DNA of 40,730 nucleotides from Oliverpabstia intestinalis (lineage in GTDB: Bacteria > Bacillota > Clostridia > Lachnospirales > Lachnospiraceae): the NCBI RefSeq assembly GCF_009696065.1, contig NZ_VUMS01000024.1, positions 1-40,730 on the forward strand, in the 5' to 3' direction. Made by a program: the position numbers and the translations under genes. This document shows, piece by piece, positions 1 to 8,293 of the stretch. The notes beneath the pieces are model-generated. The model searched no databases, had not been told where the DNA came from, and saw only the letters and a program-made list of their open reading frames with translations. The first letter of the stretch is position 1, and each line of letters begins with the position of its first letter.

Positions 1-50
1 ACAGCCTGGACCTTATATTCGTGGTCGTATTTACGTTGGGTACGTGACAT
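1..50 (-). CDS. Transposase start, IS3-family OrfA type (partial, runs off the left edge)
   Basis: Only the first 16 codons are present. They read MSRTQRKYDHEYKVQA, the basic helix-turn-helix start typical of IS3-family OrfA transposases, which bind the element ends and act with OrfB in strand transfer. The ATG at 48-50 has a strong ribosome site (AAGGAGGAA) just upstream on the minus strand. The stretch to about 121-124, which on the minus strand starts TGTTGTATAAATAAAG, may be the element's end, but no second terminus is in view to pair it with. The family call rests on a short N-terminus, so confidence is moderate. Confidence 0.6.
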   Translation of the reverse strand, partial: MSRTQRKYDHEYKVQA

Positions 51-141
51 TGAGAGTTCCTCCTTATTCTCTTTATTATACATGAATTCTTTGAGAATAA
101 GGTGTCAACTTTATTTATACAACATCAATAGTTACATTTTA

Positions 142-822
142 TCACTTTTTTCCTTCTACACAGATCCAGTCCGTACCCTCTTTTACGTGGATCTGAATGT
201 CCGTGAAACCTGCTTTTTCAAACAGTTTCCTGAATTCTTCAGCGGTCGGGGTAAATAGGTGAAAACGGCAAATATTTTCCAGTGTCTTCGGATCCAGACC
301 ATCTTTGTTATAGGTATCTGCCACCAACAGGAACGTACCACCCTCTTTCAGTACCCGCCGTACTTCTTTCAGGTTTTCCTGTGGATCCGGCCAGAAATAA
401 AAGCTTTCTACCGTGATGATCTTGTCAAATCCATCGTCTGCAAAAGGCAGCGCTTCCACGGAGCCTTCCAGAACTTTCATCTTTCCGCTTTCCACATCCT
501 GTCGATTCGTTTTCAGCGAGGTTTTCACAGACACCGGTGAATAATCTATGCCCGTCAGATGGCCTGTCGTTATCTTCTCACCCATCCGTTTTAACGTAGC
601 ACCACCACCGCAGCCAATGTCCAGAAGCTCCTCTTCCGGTGCAATCTGCCAGTGCTCCAGCGCCCAACATGTCACCGGTGAATGACTCTCATTCATTCGT
701 TTCAGCATTGTCGCTCCATCCTCACCCTGTGGTTTTGCCGGATTTCCGGAAATGGTGATTTCTTCCTGCGTTCGTTCTGTTTTCTTTGCTGTATGAATAT
801 TACACATATTGCTTCTTCCCAT
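142..822 (-). CDS. Class I SAM-dependent methyltransferase (UbiE/Methyltransf_11 type)
   Basis: A 226-residue cytosolic methyltransferase. The SAM-binding motif I is LLDIGCGGGATL (about residues 66-77), followed by an acidic motif II region (GIDYSP) and the post-motif ALPFADDGFDKIITVESFYF characteristic of the UbiE/Methyltransf_11 group. A C-terminal KEGGTFLLV strand completes the Rossmann-like core. The frame is open to 879, but the start at 822 is preferred because AAAGGAGA lies 9 bases before this ATG and the upstream residues are not typical of the family. The substrate cannot be read from the sequence; relatives methylate small molecules. It is monocistronic, between a transposase and a MITE-like element, so it may sit in an accessory pocket. 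Confidence 0.85.
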   Translation of the reverse strand: MGRSNMCNIHTAKKTERTQEEITISGNPAKPQGEDGATMLKRMNESHSPVTCWALEHWQIAPEEELLDIGCGGGATLKRMGEKITTGHLTGIDYSPVSVKTSLKTNRQDVESGKMKVLEGSVEALPFADDGFDKIITVESFYFWPDPQENLKEVRRVLKEGGTFLLVADTYNKDGLDPKTLENICRFHLFTPTAEEFRKLFEKAGFTDIQIHVKEGTDWICVEGKK

Positions 823-891
823 TATACTTATCTCCTTTACAGTCATTTTCACATAATACTGCTTTTTTATTTCCGTCATTCATCACTAACT

Positions 892-1056
892 CTAGAGCGT
901 GTTTGAAAAAGGCTTTCTGCAAGATGTGCGTCACAATTTGTGGGAGATTTTGTCCGGATGAAGGCGCCGTAGCGGGCTACGGCAACTGAATTCGAGCAAA
1001 ATATGCCCAAACTGGGGCGTGCAGATTGCGGGAATGATTTTTCAAACACGCTCTAG
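892..1056. mobile_element. 165-bp MITE-like element with perfect 19-bp terminal inverted repeats
   Basis: The termini CTAGAGCGTGTTTGAAAAA (892-910) and its exact reverse complement (1038-1056) bound the element. The inside is also an imperfect palindrome folding around GCCGTAGC-GG-GCTACGGC near 969-986. There is no coding capacity. If the outermost CTA/TAG is set aside, TA dinucleotides flank a GAGCGTGTTTG... terminus on both sides (893-894, 1054-1055). This would fit TA target duplication as in IS630/Tc1-mariner-type MITEs. The family is an inference. Confidence 0.75.
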
Positions 1057-1090
1057 TATAACCCACCCCACAACTCACTGCAAGTTCATG

Positions 1091-1119
1091 TTGCATTTTC
1101 CTTTCAAGTTATGTATACT
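1091..1119 (+). promoter_or_regulatory. Predicted sigma-A promoter for nudC
   Basis: TTGCAT (1091-1096) and TATACT (1114-1119) are separated by 17 bases. The predicted start site is about 125 bases before the nudC ATG, so the leader is fairly long. Confidence 0.5.
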
Positions 1120-1249
1120 CAATTTAAACAACAGATTTTATCCCCTGGTGAAGTAATAAGGTATGTTTTCGTCCGTGTATCAGAATATAGTCATGTACCT
1201 AATATACCGTCTTTTTACAGATACTTTTACAGATTCAGAAAGGATTTTT

Positions 1250-2101
1250 ATGATTCAGGATATTACCCCACATCATCTTTATAATGAATTTACTCCGAGA
1301 TCTCCGCAGAACGGAGATCTGATTTTTGCTTTCCGTGACCGAAAACTTTTGGCAGATCTCTCAGCAAATACCTGCCGGTTTCCACTATGGGAAAATGTTT
1401 CTTCACAGTTTCCCACCACTACTTCTCTGATCTGGCTGTTTGCTCTGGATCAAACCTCCTGTTTTCTTGTGATGGATGCGGATCTGGACTTTCCGGAAAC
1501 TTATACTTTCCACTCTCTTCAGGAAATCCGCGGTCGAGAGCCCAAGCATCATATTTTTGCTGCAATGACGGCTTTTCATCTGTATGACTGGTATCGGAAC
1601 AATCGTTTTTGCGGACGTTGCGGAACTCCTGTTGTTCCGGATCCTTCCCATAAAGAACGGATGCTCTCCTGCCCACAATGTGGAAATACCATTTATCCGA
1701 AAATCTGTCCGGCTATTATTGTCGGAGTAATCGACGGGGAAAGAATTCTGCTGACAAAATATGCCGGACGGAATAATCCTAATTATGCGCTGATTGCCGG
1801 TTTTACTGAAATCGGGGAGACTGCCGAGGAAACAGTAATGCGGGAGGTTTATGAAGAAGTAGGAGTAAGAGTGAAAAATCTGCGGTATTACAAAACCCAA
1901 CCCTGGGGAATGGCGTCGGATCTCCTGATCGGCTATTACGCAGAGTTGGACGGTGATCCTTCCATCACTCTTGACCGCAACGAACTTTCCACCGGACTCT
2001 GGATGGACAGGAAAGATATCATCATTGAAGACGAAGACTTCAGCCTGACACGTGAAATGATCGTACGTTTTGCAAAGACCGGCCGTGCTGTACTGAATTA
2101 A
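1250..2101 (+). CDS. nudC: NAD+ diphosphatase / NADH pyrophosphatase NudC
   Basis: NudC hydrolyses NAD(H) to NMN(H) and AMP and can remove NAD caps from RNA. The 283-residue product has the family order: an N-terminal domain, a zinc ribbon with Cys121, Cys124, Cys141 and Cys144 (CGRCG...CPQCG), then the Nudix box GFTEIGETAEETVMREVYEE plus VGV at about 184-206. All catalytic Glu positions of GX5EX7REUXEEXGU are present. The NudC-specific motif after the box, usually SQPWPFP, is here TQPWGMA, so the Gln-Pro-Trp core is kept but the tail is altered. The frame opens at 1163, but the ATG at 1250 is preceded by AGAAAGGA and starts where homologues start. It is a single gene with its own promoter; a structured repeat follows. 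Confidence 0.92.
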   Translation: MIQDITPHHLYNEFTPRSPQNGDLIFAFRDRKLLADLSANTCRFPLWENVSSQFPTTTSLIWLFALDQTSCFLVMDADLDFPETYTFHSLQEIRGREPKHHIFAAMTAFHLYDWYRNNRFCGRCGTPVVPDPSHKERMLSCPQCGNTIYPKICPAIIVGVIDGERILLTKYAGRNNPNYALIAGFTEIGETAEETVMREVYEEVGVRVKNLRYYKTQPWGMASDLLIGYYAELDGDPSITLDRNELSTGLWMDRKDIIIEDEDFSLTREMIVRFAKTGRAVLN

Positions 2102-2125
2102 TATCTTGCTGTATTTACATATTTC

Positions 2126-2268
2126 GTAACTGTTCAGTAGCCTCACAGTTACGAGTCGAAATGCATTTCTAATCACCTTCGGTGATGGCACTTTGACTTG
2201 TATGTCTCGGGATTTTGGCAATAAACATGCCAAAACGCCTCGCGGAATGCTACCTACTGAGTAGTTGC
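2126..2268. repeat. Structured dispersed repeat, copy A (about 142 bp)
   Basis: This is closely similar to 11693-11834. It starts GTAACTGTTCAGTAGCC and ends with a near-inverted copy of that terminus. Inside are three hairpins: GTAACTGT/ACAGTTAC; an AGTC...GACT-based stem topped by ATCACC-TTCG-GGTGAT; and TTTTGGCA/TGCCAAAA. It lies between nudC and the sulfite-reductase-like gene and may end the former transcript or sit in the leader of the latter. Confidence 0.75.
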
Positions 2269-2298
2269 CACATTTCTATAAAAAGGAGAACTCAGAAT

Positions 2299-3231
2299 AT
2301 GTCATCATTAACACTTTCAAAAGAGGAAGAAAAAAGACTGAAAGGGCTTGGTTTTTTGAATAATAAGGGGACAGATAATTTTTCTGCCCGTATTTTAACA
2401 GTAAATGGAAAAGTTACCGCTGCCCAGCACCGGGCGATGGCAGACGCTGCAGAAACGTTTGGAAACGGAATTCTGACTTTTACCACGAGACAGACAGTTG
2501 AAGTACAGGGTATTCCTTATGAAAAACTGGAAGAGTTTCAGGAGTTTGTCGAGAATGCCGGTATGGCTATCGGTGGTACGGGCGCTAAAGTTCGTCCCGT
2601 AGTTTCCTGTAAAGGAACCACCTGTCAGTATGGACTTCTTGATTCGTTTGCGATTTCAGAGGAGATTCATAAACGTTTTTATGAGGGGTATCATGATGTG
2701 AAGCTGCCTCATAAGTTTAAAATTGCAGTAGGCGGTTGTCCAAATAACTGTGTAAAACCGAATCTGAATGATCTGGGTATTATTGGGCAACGAATTCCTC
2801 ATTTTAAAGCAGAGCTTTGTAAAGGATGTAAAAAATGTAGTGTTGAGGCAGTTTGCCCGATGGGAGCTGCCAAAGTATCGGATAAGAAATTACATATTGA
2901 TGACAATGTCTGTATTCACTGTGGTCGATGTGTGGGAAACTGCAGATTCGATTCGATTACAGACGGAACGTATGGGTTTAAAATTTTTGTTGGCGGACGC
3001 TGGGGGAAGAAGATTTCTCATGGTCGTGCACTGAGTAAGGTGTTTACTACTAAGGATGAGGCAATGGATGTGATTGAGAAGGCGATTTTACTGTTCCGTG
3101 AGAGAGGACTCGCAGGAGAAAGGTTTGCGGTTATGATTGATCGGATTGGGTTTGAAACGGTTGAGGAAGCGCTTTTGAGGGATGATTCGTTATTGGAACG
3201 GAAAGAAGAAATCCTGTCCCGGGAATTATAA
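2299..3231 (+). CDS. Siroheme/4Fe-4S sulfite (nitrite) reductase domain protein with two ferredoxin clusters (AsrC-like)
   Basis: A 310-residue protein of the nitrite/sulfite reductase 4Fe-4S family. It has a ferredoxin-like half domain (1-95), siroheme-cluster cysteines Cys104 and Cys109 (SCKGTTC) and Cys147 and Cys151 (GGCPNNC), then two inserted 4Fe-4S motifs ([14 protein letters not shown] at 174-187 and [11 protein letters not shown] at 205-215). The layout resembles AsrC, the catalytic subunit of anaerobic sulfite reductase, which makes sulfide from sulfite. No asrA or asrB partner is in the window, so the electron donor and true substrate are unknown. The frame extends upstream to 2215 inside a repeat; the start at 2299 is chosen for its AAAAGGAGA site. 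A terminator follows. Confidence 0.8.
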   Translation: MSSLTLSKEEEKRLKGLGFLNNKGTDNFSARILTVNGKVTAAQHRAMADAAETFGNGILTFTTRQTVEVQGIPYEKLEEFQEFVENAGMAIGGTGAKVRPVVSCKGTTCQYGLLDSFAISEEIHKRFYEGYHDVKLPHKFKIAVGGCPNNCVKPNLNDLGIIGQRIPHFKAELCKGCKKCSVEAVCPMGAAKVSDKKLHIDDNVCIHCGRCVGNCRFDSITDGTYGFKIFVGGRWGKKISHGRALSKVFTTKDEAMDVIEKAILLFRERGLAGERFAVMIDRIGFETVEEALLRDDSLLERKEEILSREL

Positions 3232-3290
3232 AATGCTATTGTCGCTACATAAATGATTTCACTGCACAGATGAACCGGATCGACGAGTGC

Positions 3291-3344
3291 AAAAGACAGT
3301 TCAGCTTCATTTAGAATACAGCGCTGAGCTGTCTTTTATTTTTC
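3291..3344 (+). terminator. Intrinsic terminator after the sulfite-reductase-like gene
   Basis: AAAAGACAGTTCAGC pairs with GCTGAGCTGTCTTTT (one G-U pair) across a 17-base loop and is followed by ATTTTT. Confidence 0.85.
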
Positions 3345-3421
3345 TTATGGTATGTCTTTCGTGGTTTCTCTTTCTATTTTCTTTTTATCTTCTATATCCC
3401 TTCTGGTGTTATGCCGTTTTT

Positions 3422-4774
3422 TCAGCTGCCTGTCCCGTAAGTCTTTTTTCTCACAAAGTAATAACAGATCACCTGCATGATGATAGTAATGATCCAGGAA
3501 CCCGGATAGGAAATAAAAAGGATGTAGAGACTTCTGTGGGATGGGAATATTCCAAAGATCCACAGAATTCTTGTGCCTACAGTTCCTATGACGGACAGGA
3601 TCATGGGGACGGTGGATGATCCCATGCCCCTCAGGGCTCCCGGAAAAAGATCCATGATTCCGCAGAGGAAGTAGGGGACGGTTGTAATAGACAGGATCTC
3701 AAGGCCTGCTTTGATAACTTCGGGATCCTCTGTGTAGATGGAGAGGATCGGGGAGCCGCCGAAATAGGCTCCGCAGCCGAGAACACCTCCTACGATCACC
3801 GAAAGAATCAGGCAATCGATCAGAACTTTGTCCATTCGTTTGTATTTTCCCACACCGTAGTTCTGACTGGTAAAACTCATGCATGCCTGTGTTACGGCAT
3901 TGATGGATACGTAGAGGAATCCGAGGATATTGTTGGCTGCCGTGTACCCTGCCATAGCTACCGAACCGAAGGAATTGACTGAGGACTGCAGCAGGGCATT
4001 GGAGAAGTTAATAACCGTACTCTGGATACCCGCCGGAACACCTACCTGAAAGATCTGCATCAGATAAGCTTTTTTCATGGTTAGTTTTGAGAATCGCAAC
4101 TGATAGCTTCCCTCTGACCGATACAGACACCGCAGTACCAGAATACATGAAATCAGCTGCGAAATGACCGTTGCAATGGCAACACCTTCCACCGCCATAT
4201 GAAAGAAAATGACCAGAATCATATTTAACACAGCATTGATCACACCCGAAATAATCAGATAGAATAGCGGGCGCTTCGTATCTCCTACCGCCCGCAAAAT
4301 GGCAGCACCATAGTTATACACCATGAAAAATGGCATACCCAGAAAATAGATCTGCATGTATAATGTTGCCTGGGCAATCACATCCTCCGGCGTTCCCATC
4401 ACTTCCAGAGACCAGCGGGAAAAGATCAGTCCGATCACTGCCATTGCCACACCGCTGATCAGTGCCAGTGCAATAGACGTATGAACCGTTTCTGACATTT
4501 CTTTTGTTTTTCCTGCTCCGTAGAACCTGGCCGCCAGTACATTGGTTCCCAGAGAAATTCCGATAAACAGGTTGGTAAAAACATTGATGAGTGCTGTTGT
4601 AGATCCTACGGCCGCCAGTGACTGGCTGCCGCTGAACCTTCCCACTACCACGATATCCACAGCATTGAACATCAGCTGCAGAATACCGGAAAGCATCAGC
4701 GGCAACGCAAAAGATATCAGTTTATCCATGATCGACCCATTGCACATATCGATCTCATATTTATTATTTTTCAT
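3422..4774 (-). CDS. MATE-family multidrug/Na+ (H+) efflux transporter
   Basis: A 450-residue, 12-helix membrane protein. It begins with the family's start NGSIMDKLISFALPLMLSGI and the motif NAVDIVVVGRFSG, and repeats the pseudo-symmetric second half after about residue 230. MATE proteins expel cationic drugs or metabolites using Na+ or H+ gradients. The ATG at 4774 has GGGGAGAA upstream. It is transcribed alone, divergent from pgi. A second, only distantly similar MATE gene lies at 6713-8065. The substrate cannot be predicted. Confidence 0.9.
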   Translation of the reverse strand: MKNNKYEIDMCNGSIMDKLISFALPLMLSGILQLMFNAVDIVVVGRFSGSQSLAAVGSTTALINVFTNLFIGISLGTNVLAARFYGAGKTKEMSETVHTSIALALISGVAMAVIGLIFSRWSLEVMGTPEDVIAQATLYMQIYFLGMPFFMVYNYGAAILRAVGDTKRPLFYLIISGVINAVLNMILVIFFHMAVEGVAIATVISQLISCILVLRCLYRSEGSYQLRFSKLTMKKAYLMQIFQVGVPAGIQSTVINFSNALLQSSVNSFGSVAMAGYTAANNILGFLYVSINAVTQACMSFTSQNYGVGKYKRMDKVLIDCLILSVIVGGVLGCGAYFGGSPILSIYTEDPEVIKAGLEILSITTVPYFLCGIMDLFPGALRGMGSSTVPMILSVIGTVGTRILWIFGIFPSHRSLYILFISYPGSWIITIIMQVICYYFVRKKTYGTGS

Positions 4775-4932
4775 AGTGTGTTCTCCCCTACCTACGCCAG
4801 ATGATCTGTTTCTTTTCTTTATATTCTGAACTATTTTCCCTACAAAATCAATATCTCTTTCTTTTATAATTATGCAAAATAACCACTGACTTTTTGCAAA
4901 TTCGACATTTTTGAATTAAATACATCAATCCA

Positions 4933-4961
4933 TTGAAATCGCTGTTTTTTTTCAGTATAAT
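4933..4961 (+). promoter_or_regulatory. Strong sigma-A promoter for pgi
   Basis: TTGAAA (4933-4938) and TATAAT (4956-4961) are separated by exactly 17 bases. The start codon follows about 50 bases later. Confidence 0.8.
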
Positions 4962-5010
4962 GACTAATGGTGATAGTGATTATACACCTATTGATAAGGA
5001 GGAATATATT

Positions 5011-6594
5011 ATGGCAACATGGAAAAATCTGGACACCCTCTCATCTTATGATAAGCTTTCCGGACTGAAAAATCATGTGGATATTGCCACTGCAATGTCC
5101 GGAGAACAGGGTGGCGAACGTGTAAAGAACTACAGCACTCCAATGGCTGCAGGTTTACAGTACAATTACGCAGCAAAAGAAGTAGATGAAACTGTCCTGA
5201 CAGCTCTGGCTGAACTGGCAGACGAAGCACAGTTAATTGATAAATTTGAGGAGCTGTACAACGGCGCTGTAATCAACACCGGCGAAAAACGTATGGTTCT
5301 GCATCACCTGGCACGTACACAGCTGGGTAATCCTGTCGTTGTTGACGGCGTTGACAAACGTGACTTCTATGTGGCACAGCAGAAAAAAGCTGCTGATTTT
5401 GCTAATAAAGTACATGCCGGTGAAATCGTAAACGAAGCCGGCGAGAAATTCACAACCGTTGTACAGATCGGTATCGGCGGAAGTGACCTGGGTCCCCGCG
5501 CTTTATATATCGCGCTGGAAAACTGGGCAAAAGCCAACAATACCTTCAAAATGGAAGCAAAATTCATCAGCAATGTAGACCCGGATGATGCAGCTGCTGT
5601 TCTGGCATCTGTAGATCTGGCACACGCACTGTTTATCGTAGTATCCAAATCAGGTACAACTCTGGAGACCCTGACCAATGAAGCATTCGTAAAGGATGCG
5701 CTGACAAAAGCAGGTCTGAATCCTTCCAAGCACATGCTGGCAGTTACCAGTGAGACTTCTCCACTGGCTAAGAGTGATGAATATCTGACTGCGATCTTCA
5801 TGGATGACTATATCGGAGGACGTTACTCTTCCGTATCCGGTGTAGGTGGAGCGATCCTTTCTCTGGCTTTCGGACCGGAAGTTTTCGCAGAACTTCTGGA
5901 TGGTGCAGCAGCCGAAGACAAACTGGCTACCAACCGTGATCTGTTGAAAAACCCGGATATGCTGGATGCTCTGATCGGCGTATATGAAAGAAATGTACAG
6001 GGATATCCTTCCACAGCAGTTCTGCCATACTCTCAGGCACTGAGCCGTTTCCCGGCACACCTGCAGCAGTGTGACATGGAATCCAACGGAAAATCTGTCA
6101 ACCGTTTCGGTGAACCGGTAGATTATGTAACCGGACCGGTCATCTTCGGAGAACCGGGAACCAACGGACAGCACTCTTTCTACCAGTTACTGCATCAGGG
6201 AACTGACATCGTTCCACTGCAGTTCATCGGCTTCAAAAACAGCCAGCTGGGTGTAGATGTGGATATCGAAAGCAGCACCAGCCAGCAGAAGCTGTGTGCA
6301 AACGTAGCTGCCCAGATCGTGGCATTTGCCTGCGGTAAAGAAGACGAAAATCTGAACAAAAATTTCAAAGGAAAACGTCCTTCCAGCATCATTGTAGGAG
6401 ACAAACTGACACCGGCATCTTTAGGTGCCCTGTTAGCTCACTTTGAAAACAAAATCATGTTCCAGGGCTTTGTATGGAATCTGAACAGCTTTGACCAGGA
6501 AGGCGTACAGCTTGGTAAAATTCTTGCAAAACGTGTTCTGGCTCATGATACCGACGGTGCACTGAAAGTCTTCAGTGATATGCTGAATATCTAA
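5011..6594 (+). CDS. pgi: Glucose-6-phosphate isomerase
   Basis: Interconverts glucose-6-phosphate and fructose-6-phosphate in glycolysis and gluconeogenesis. Diagnostic stretches are GIGGSDLGPRAL, the phosphate loop SKSGTTLET, signature 1 DYIGGRYSSVSGVGG, the catalytic GEPGTNGQHSF (Glu and His) and signature 2 FDQEGVQLGK with the catalytic Lys. The 527-residue length matches the long, E. coli/eukaryote-like form rather than the form of about 450 residues common in Firmicutes. The upstream frame reaches 4933, but AAGGAGGAATATATT sets the start at 5011. It is monocistronic, with a near-consensus promoter and a bidirectional terminator, consistent with high expression. Confidence 0.95.
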   Translation: MATWKNLDTLSSYDKLSGLKNHVDIATAMSGEQGGERVKNYSTPMAAGLQYNYAAKEVDETVLTALAELADEAQLIDKFEELYNGAVINTGEKRMVLHHLARTQLGNPVVVDGVDKRDFYVAQQKKAADFANKVHAGEIVNEAGEKFTTVVQIGIGGSDLGPRALYIALENWAKANNTFKMEAKFISNVDPDDAAAVLASVDLAHALFIVVSKSGTTLETLTNEAFVKDALTKAGLNPSKHMLAVTSETSPLAKSDEYLTAIFMDDYIGGRYSSVSGVGGAILSLAFGPEVFAELLDGAAAEDKLATNRDLLKNPDMLDALIGVYERNVQGYPSTAVLPYSQALSRFPAHLQQCDMESNGKSVNRFGEPVDYVTGPVIFGEPGTNGQHSFYQLLHQGTDIVPLQFIGFKNSQLGVDVDIESSTSQQKLCANVAAQIVAFACGKEDENLNKNFKGKRPSSIIVGDKLTPASLGALLAHFENKIMFQGFVWNLNSFDQEGVQLGKILAKRVLAHDTDGALKVFSDMLNI

Positions 6595-6661
6595 GCAAAA
6601 CTGTTTGTGCAACGATATCAGATTTCCCTGTATTCACGGATTCCTGAACGTTGTCCTCTGT

Positions 6662-6708
6662 AAAAAGAAGCCATATCATCTTTCACAGGATGATATGGCT
6701 TCTTTTAT
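6662..6708. terminator. Bidirectional terminator between pgi and the second MATE gene
   Basis: A perfect 15-bp stem AGAAGCCATATCATC/GATGATATGGCTTCT has an 8-base loop, with A-rich and T-rich flanks so that it serves both convergent genes. Confidence 0.9.
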
Positions 6709-6712
6709 CTCT

Positions 6713-8065
6713 TTACACATTTTCTGTGGCAGTTTCCTTTTTATAGAGATCATAATATTTTGAGGTTCTCTGCCGATATAACATCAGACAGCCACGAACA
6801 CAAAGTTCCACCGCCATAGCGATCCACATACCGTGAAGCCCCAGACTTTTTACAAGAATCATTGCCAGACCCAGCCGGACGATCCAGATACTTCCAAGAT
6901 TCATAAGGCTTGGAACAAAAGTATCACCTGCGCCACGAAGTGCTCCTGCTGCCACGATAGATGCTCCAAACAATGGTTCCGCCAGAAGTTCGATACGAAG
7001 TACCTGTGCCGCCATCGTCCGTACGGATGGATCCGGTGTCAATACCCGGAATACAATCGGACAGATCAGCATCATGATCGCTCCGGTTGCAGCCATGAAG
7101 CATGCACCCATCGCTGTACAGATATTCGCATACCTTTTTGCCTGTTTCGTCTCACCTGCACCCACGCTTCTCCCAACCAGTGTTGTTGCCGCCGACCCAA
7201 TACCATATCCCGGCATATAGCACAGACTCTCCGCTGTCACTGCAAAAGAATTTGCCGCAATAGAAACAGCGCCCAATGGGGCGATGATCATTGTGGCTGC
7301 CACCATCGCACTGTTTATGGCTATTTCCTGCACTGCCACCGGCGTTCCGATCCGGAATGCTCTCTTTAATATCTCCGGATCATAGTGAAACCCTTCCGTT
7401 CTCCTGAGATGCAGTTTTTCATTGTGGATACAGCACCGCGCCGTCATGGTCAGGCTGACGCATGCACAGGCAAGCGCTGTTCCCATCCCGGCACCCATAA
7501 CTCCGAATCTTGGTATCAGAAGTGCATTGAAAATCACATCCAACACACACATGATTGCATTCAGGATACTTGGTGTCACCATATCTCCGCTGCACTGCAG
7601 GAAAGACGAATTCAGGGAATTGATCTGTGAAAACGGTACCATCAGCGCATAGACCATAAAATACGCCGATGCATCTTTCCGGATCTCCGGATTACCGCCC
7701 AGCCACACCGGCAGTCTTCCGCTGATGGAAAGTCCGATCAGACACAAAATTCCTGATACCAGAAGTGCAACCAGCAGACCATGGCATACCACCTGTCTGG
7801 CTTCTTTCTCTTTTTTCCCTCCAATATAATGTGCGACCTGTACGGAAAATCCCGCTGCTATCGCATAAGTAATTCCGCCTAACAACCAGGTAGTTGTTGC
7901 TACCAGACCGATCGCAGCAGAAGCATTTGCTCCCAGTGTTCCTACCATCGCAGAATCTATATATTGCATGGCTATTGTTGTAATTTGTGTCAGAATAGCT
8001 GGCAGGCTCAAATGCCATACTTCTCCAATCTGCTGCCACAATTCCTGACTGCGTTGTTCTCTCAT
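6713..8065 (-). CDS. MATE-family efflux transporter (second copy)
   Basis: A 450-residue, 12-helix transporter of the MATE family. Its N-terminus EVWHLSLPAILTQITTIAMQ and motif YIDSAMVGTLG are typical of the NorM/DinF-like branch, and the second half (GTPVAVQE...) repeats the fold. The frame can be opened at a TTG at 8098, but the ATG at 8065 is preceded by AAGAGGAAG and fits the family start better. It has its own promoter at 8195-8223 and ends at the shared bidirectional terminator. The substrate is unknown; its sequence differs widely from the MATE gene at 3422-4774, so this is not a recent duplication. Confidence 0.9.
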   Translation of the reverse strand: MREQRSQELWQQIGEVWHLSLPAILTQITTIAMQYIDSAMVGTLGANASAAIGLVATTTWLLGGITYAIAAGFSVQVAHYIGGKKEKEARQVVCHGLLVALLVSGILCLIGLSISGRLPVWLGGNPEIRKDASAYFMVYALMVPFSQINSLNSSFLQCSGDMVTPSILNAIMCVLDVIFNALLIPRFGVMGAGMGTALACACVSLTMTARCCIHNEKLHLRRTEGFHYDPEILKRAFRIGTPVAVQEIAINSAMVAATMIIAPLGAVSIAANSFAVTAESLCYMPGYGIGSAATTLVGRSVGAGETKQAKRYANICTAMGACFMAATGAIMMLICPIVFRVLTPDPSVRTMAAQVLRIELLAEPLFGASIVAAGALRGAGDTFVPSLMNLGSIWIVRLGLAMILVKSLGLHGMWIAMAVELCVRGCLMLYRQRTSKYYDLYKKETATENV

Positions 8066-8194
8066 TTTTCTTCCTCTTATCTTCCCGTTTTTTCCCAAAC
8101 ATTGCCATGGTCCGAATCATCTAATTTAGTTCCATGGGCATTTTATCTATATTTTTTTTAATTTTTTCTCATTTTTGTTATACTTTCACAATTG

Positions 8195-8223
8195 ATTATA
8201 CTATCTCCCAGAGATTTTCACAA
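8195..8223 (-). promoter_or_regulatory. Predicted sigma-A promoter for the second MATE gene
   Basis: On the minus strand TTGTGA (8218-8223) and TATAAT (8195-8200) are 17 bases apart. It lies in the 228-base gap between gerC and the MATE gene, where nothing else is evident. Confidence 0.65.
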
Positions 8224-8293
8224 TGGATATACTACAAGTTTCTGCTTCATATACAGGATAACTGTTTTCTGCAAACATTTATGTCTCCCGGTG

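Noticed and set aside
55-110. TTGACA ... TATAAT promoter for the transposase
   Set aside because: The boxes exist on the minus strand but are 22 bases apart, too far for a standard sigma-A promoter.
259-540. Open plus-strand frame opposite the methyltransferase gene
   Set aside because: It is a shadow of the well-supported minus-strand methyltransferase, with no ribosome site and no recognisable motif.
1403-2233. 276-codon minus-strand frame opposite nudC
   Set aside because: It is antisense to a gene with a complete zinc ribbon and Nudix box; its translation is low-complexity and has no domain.
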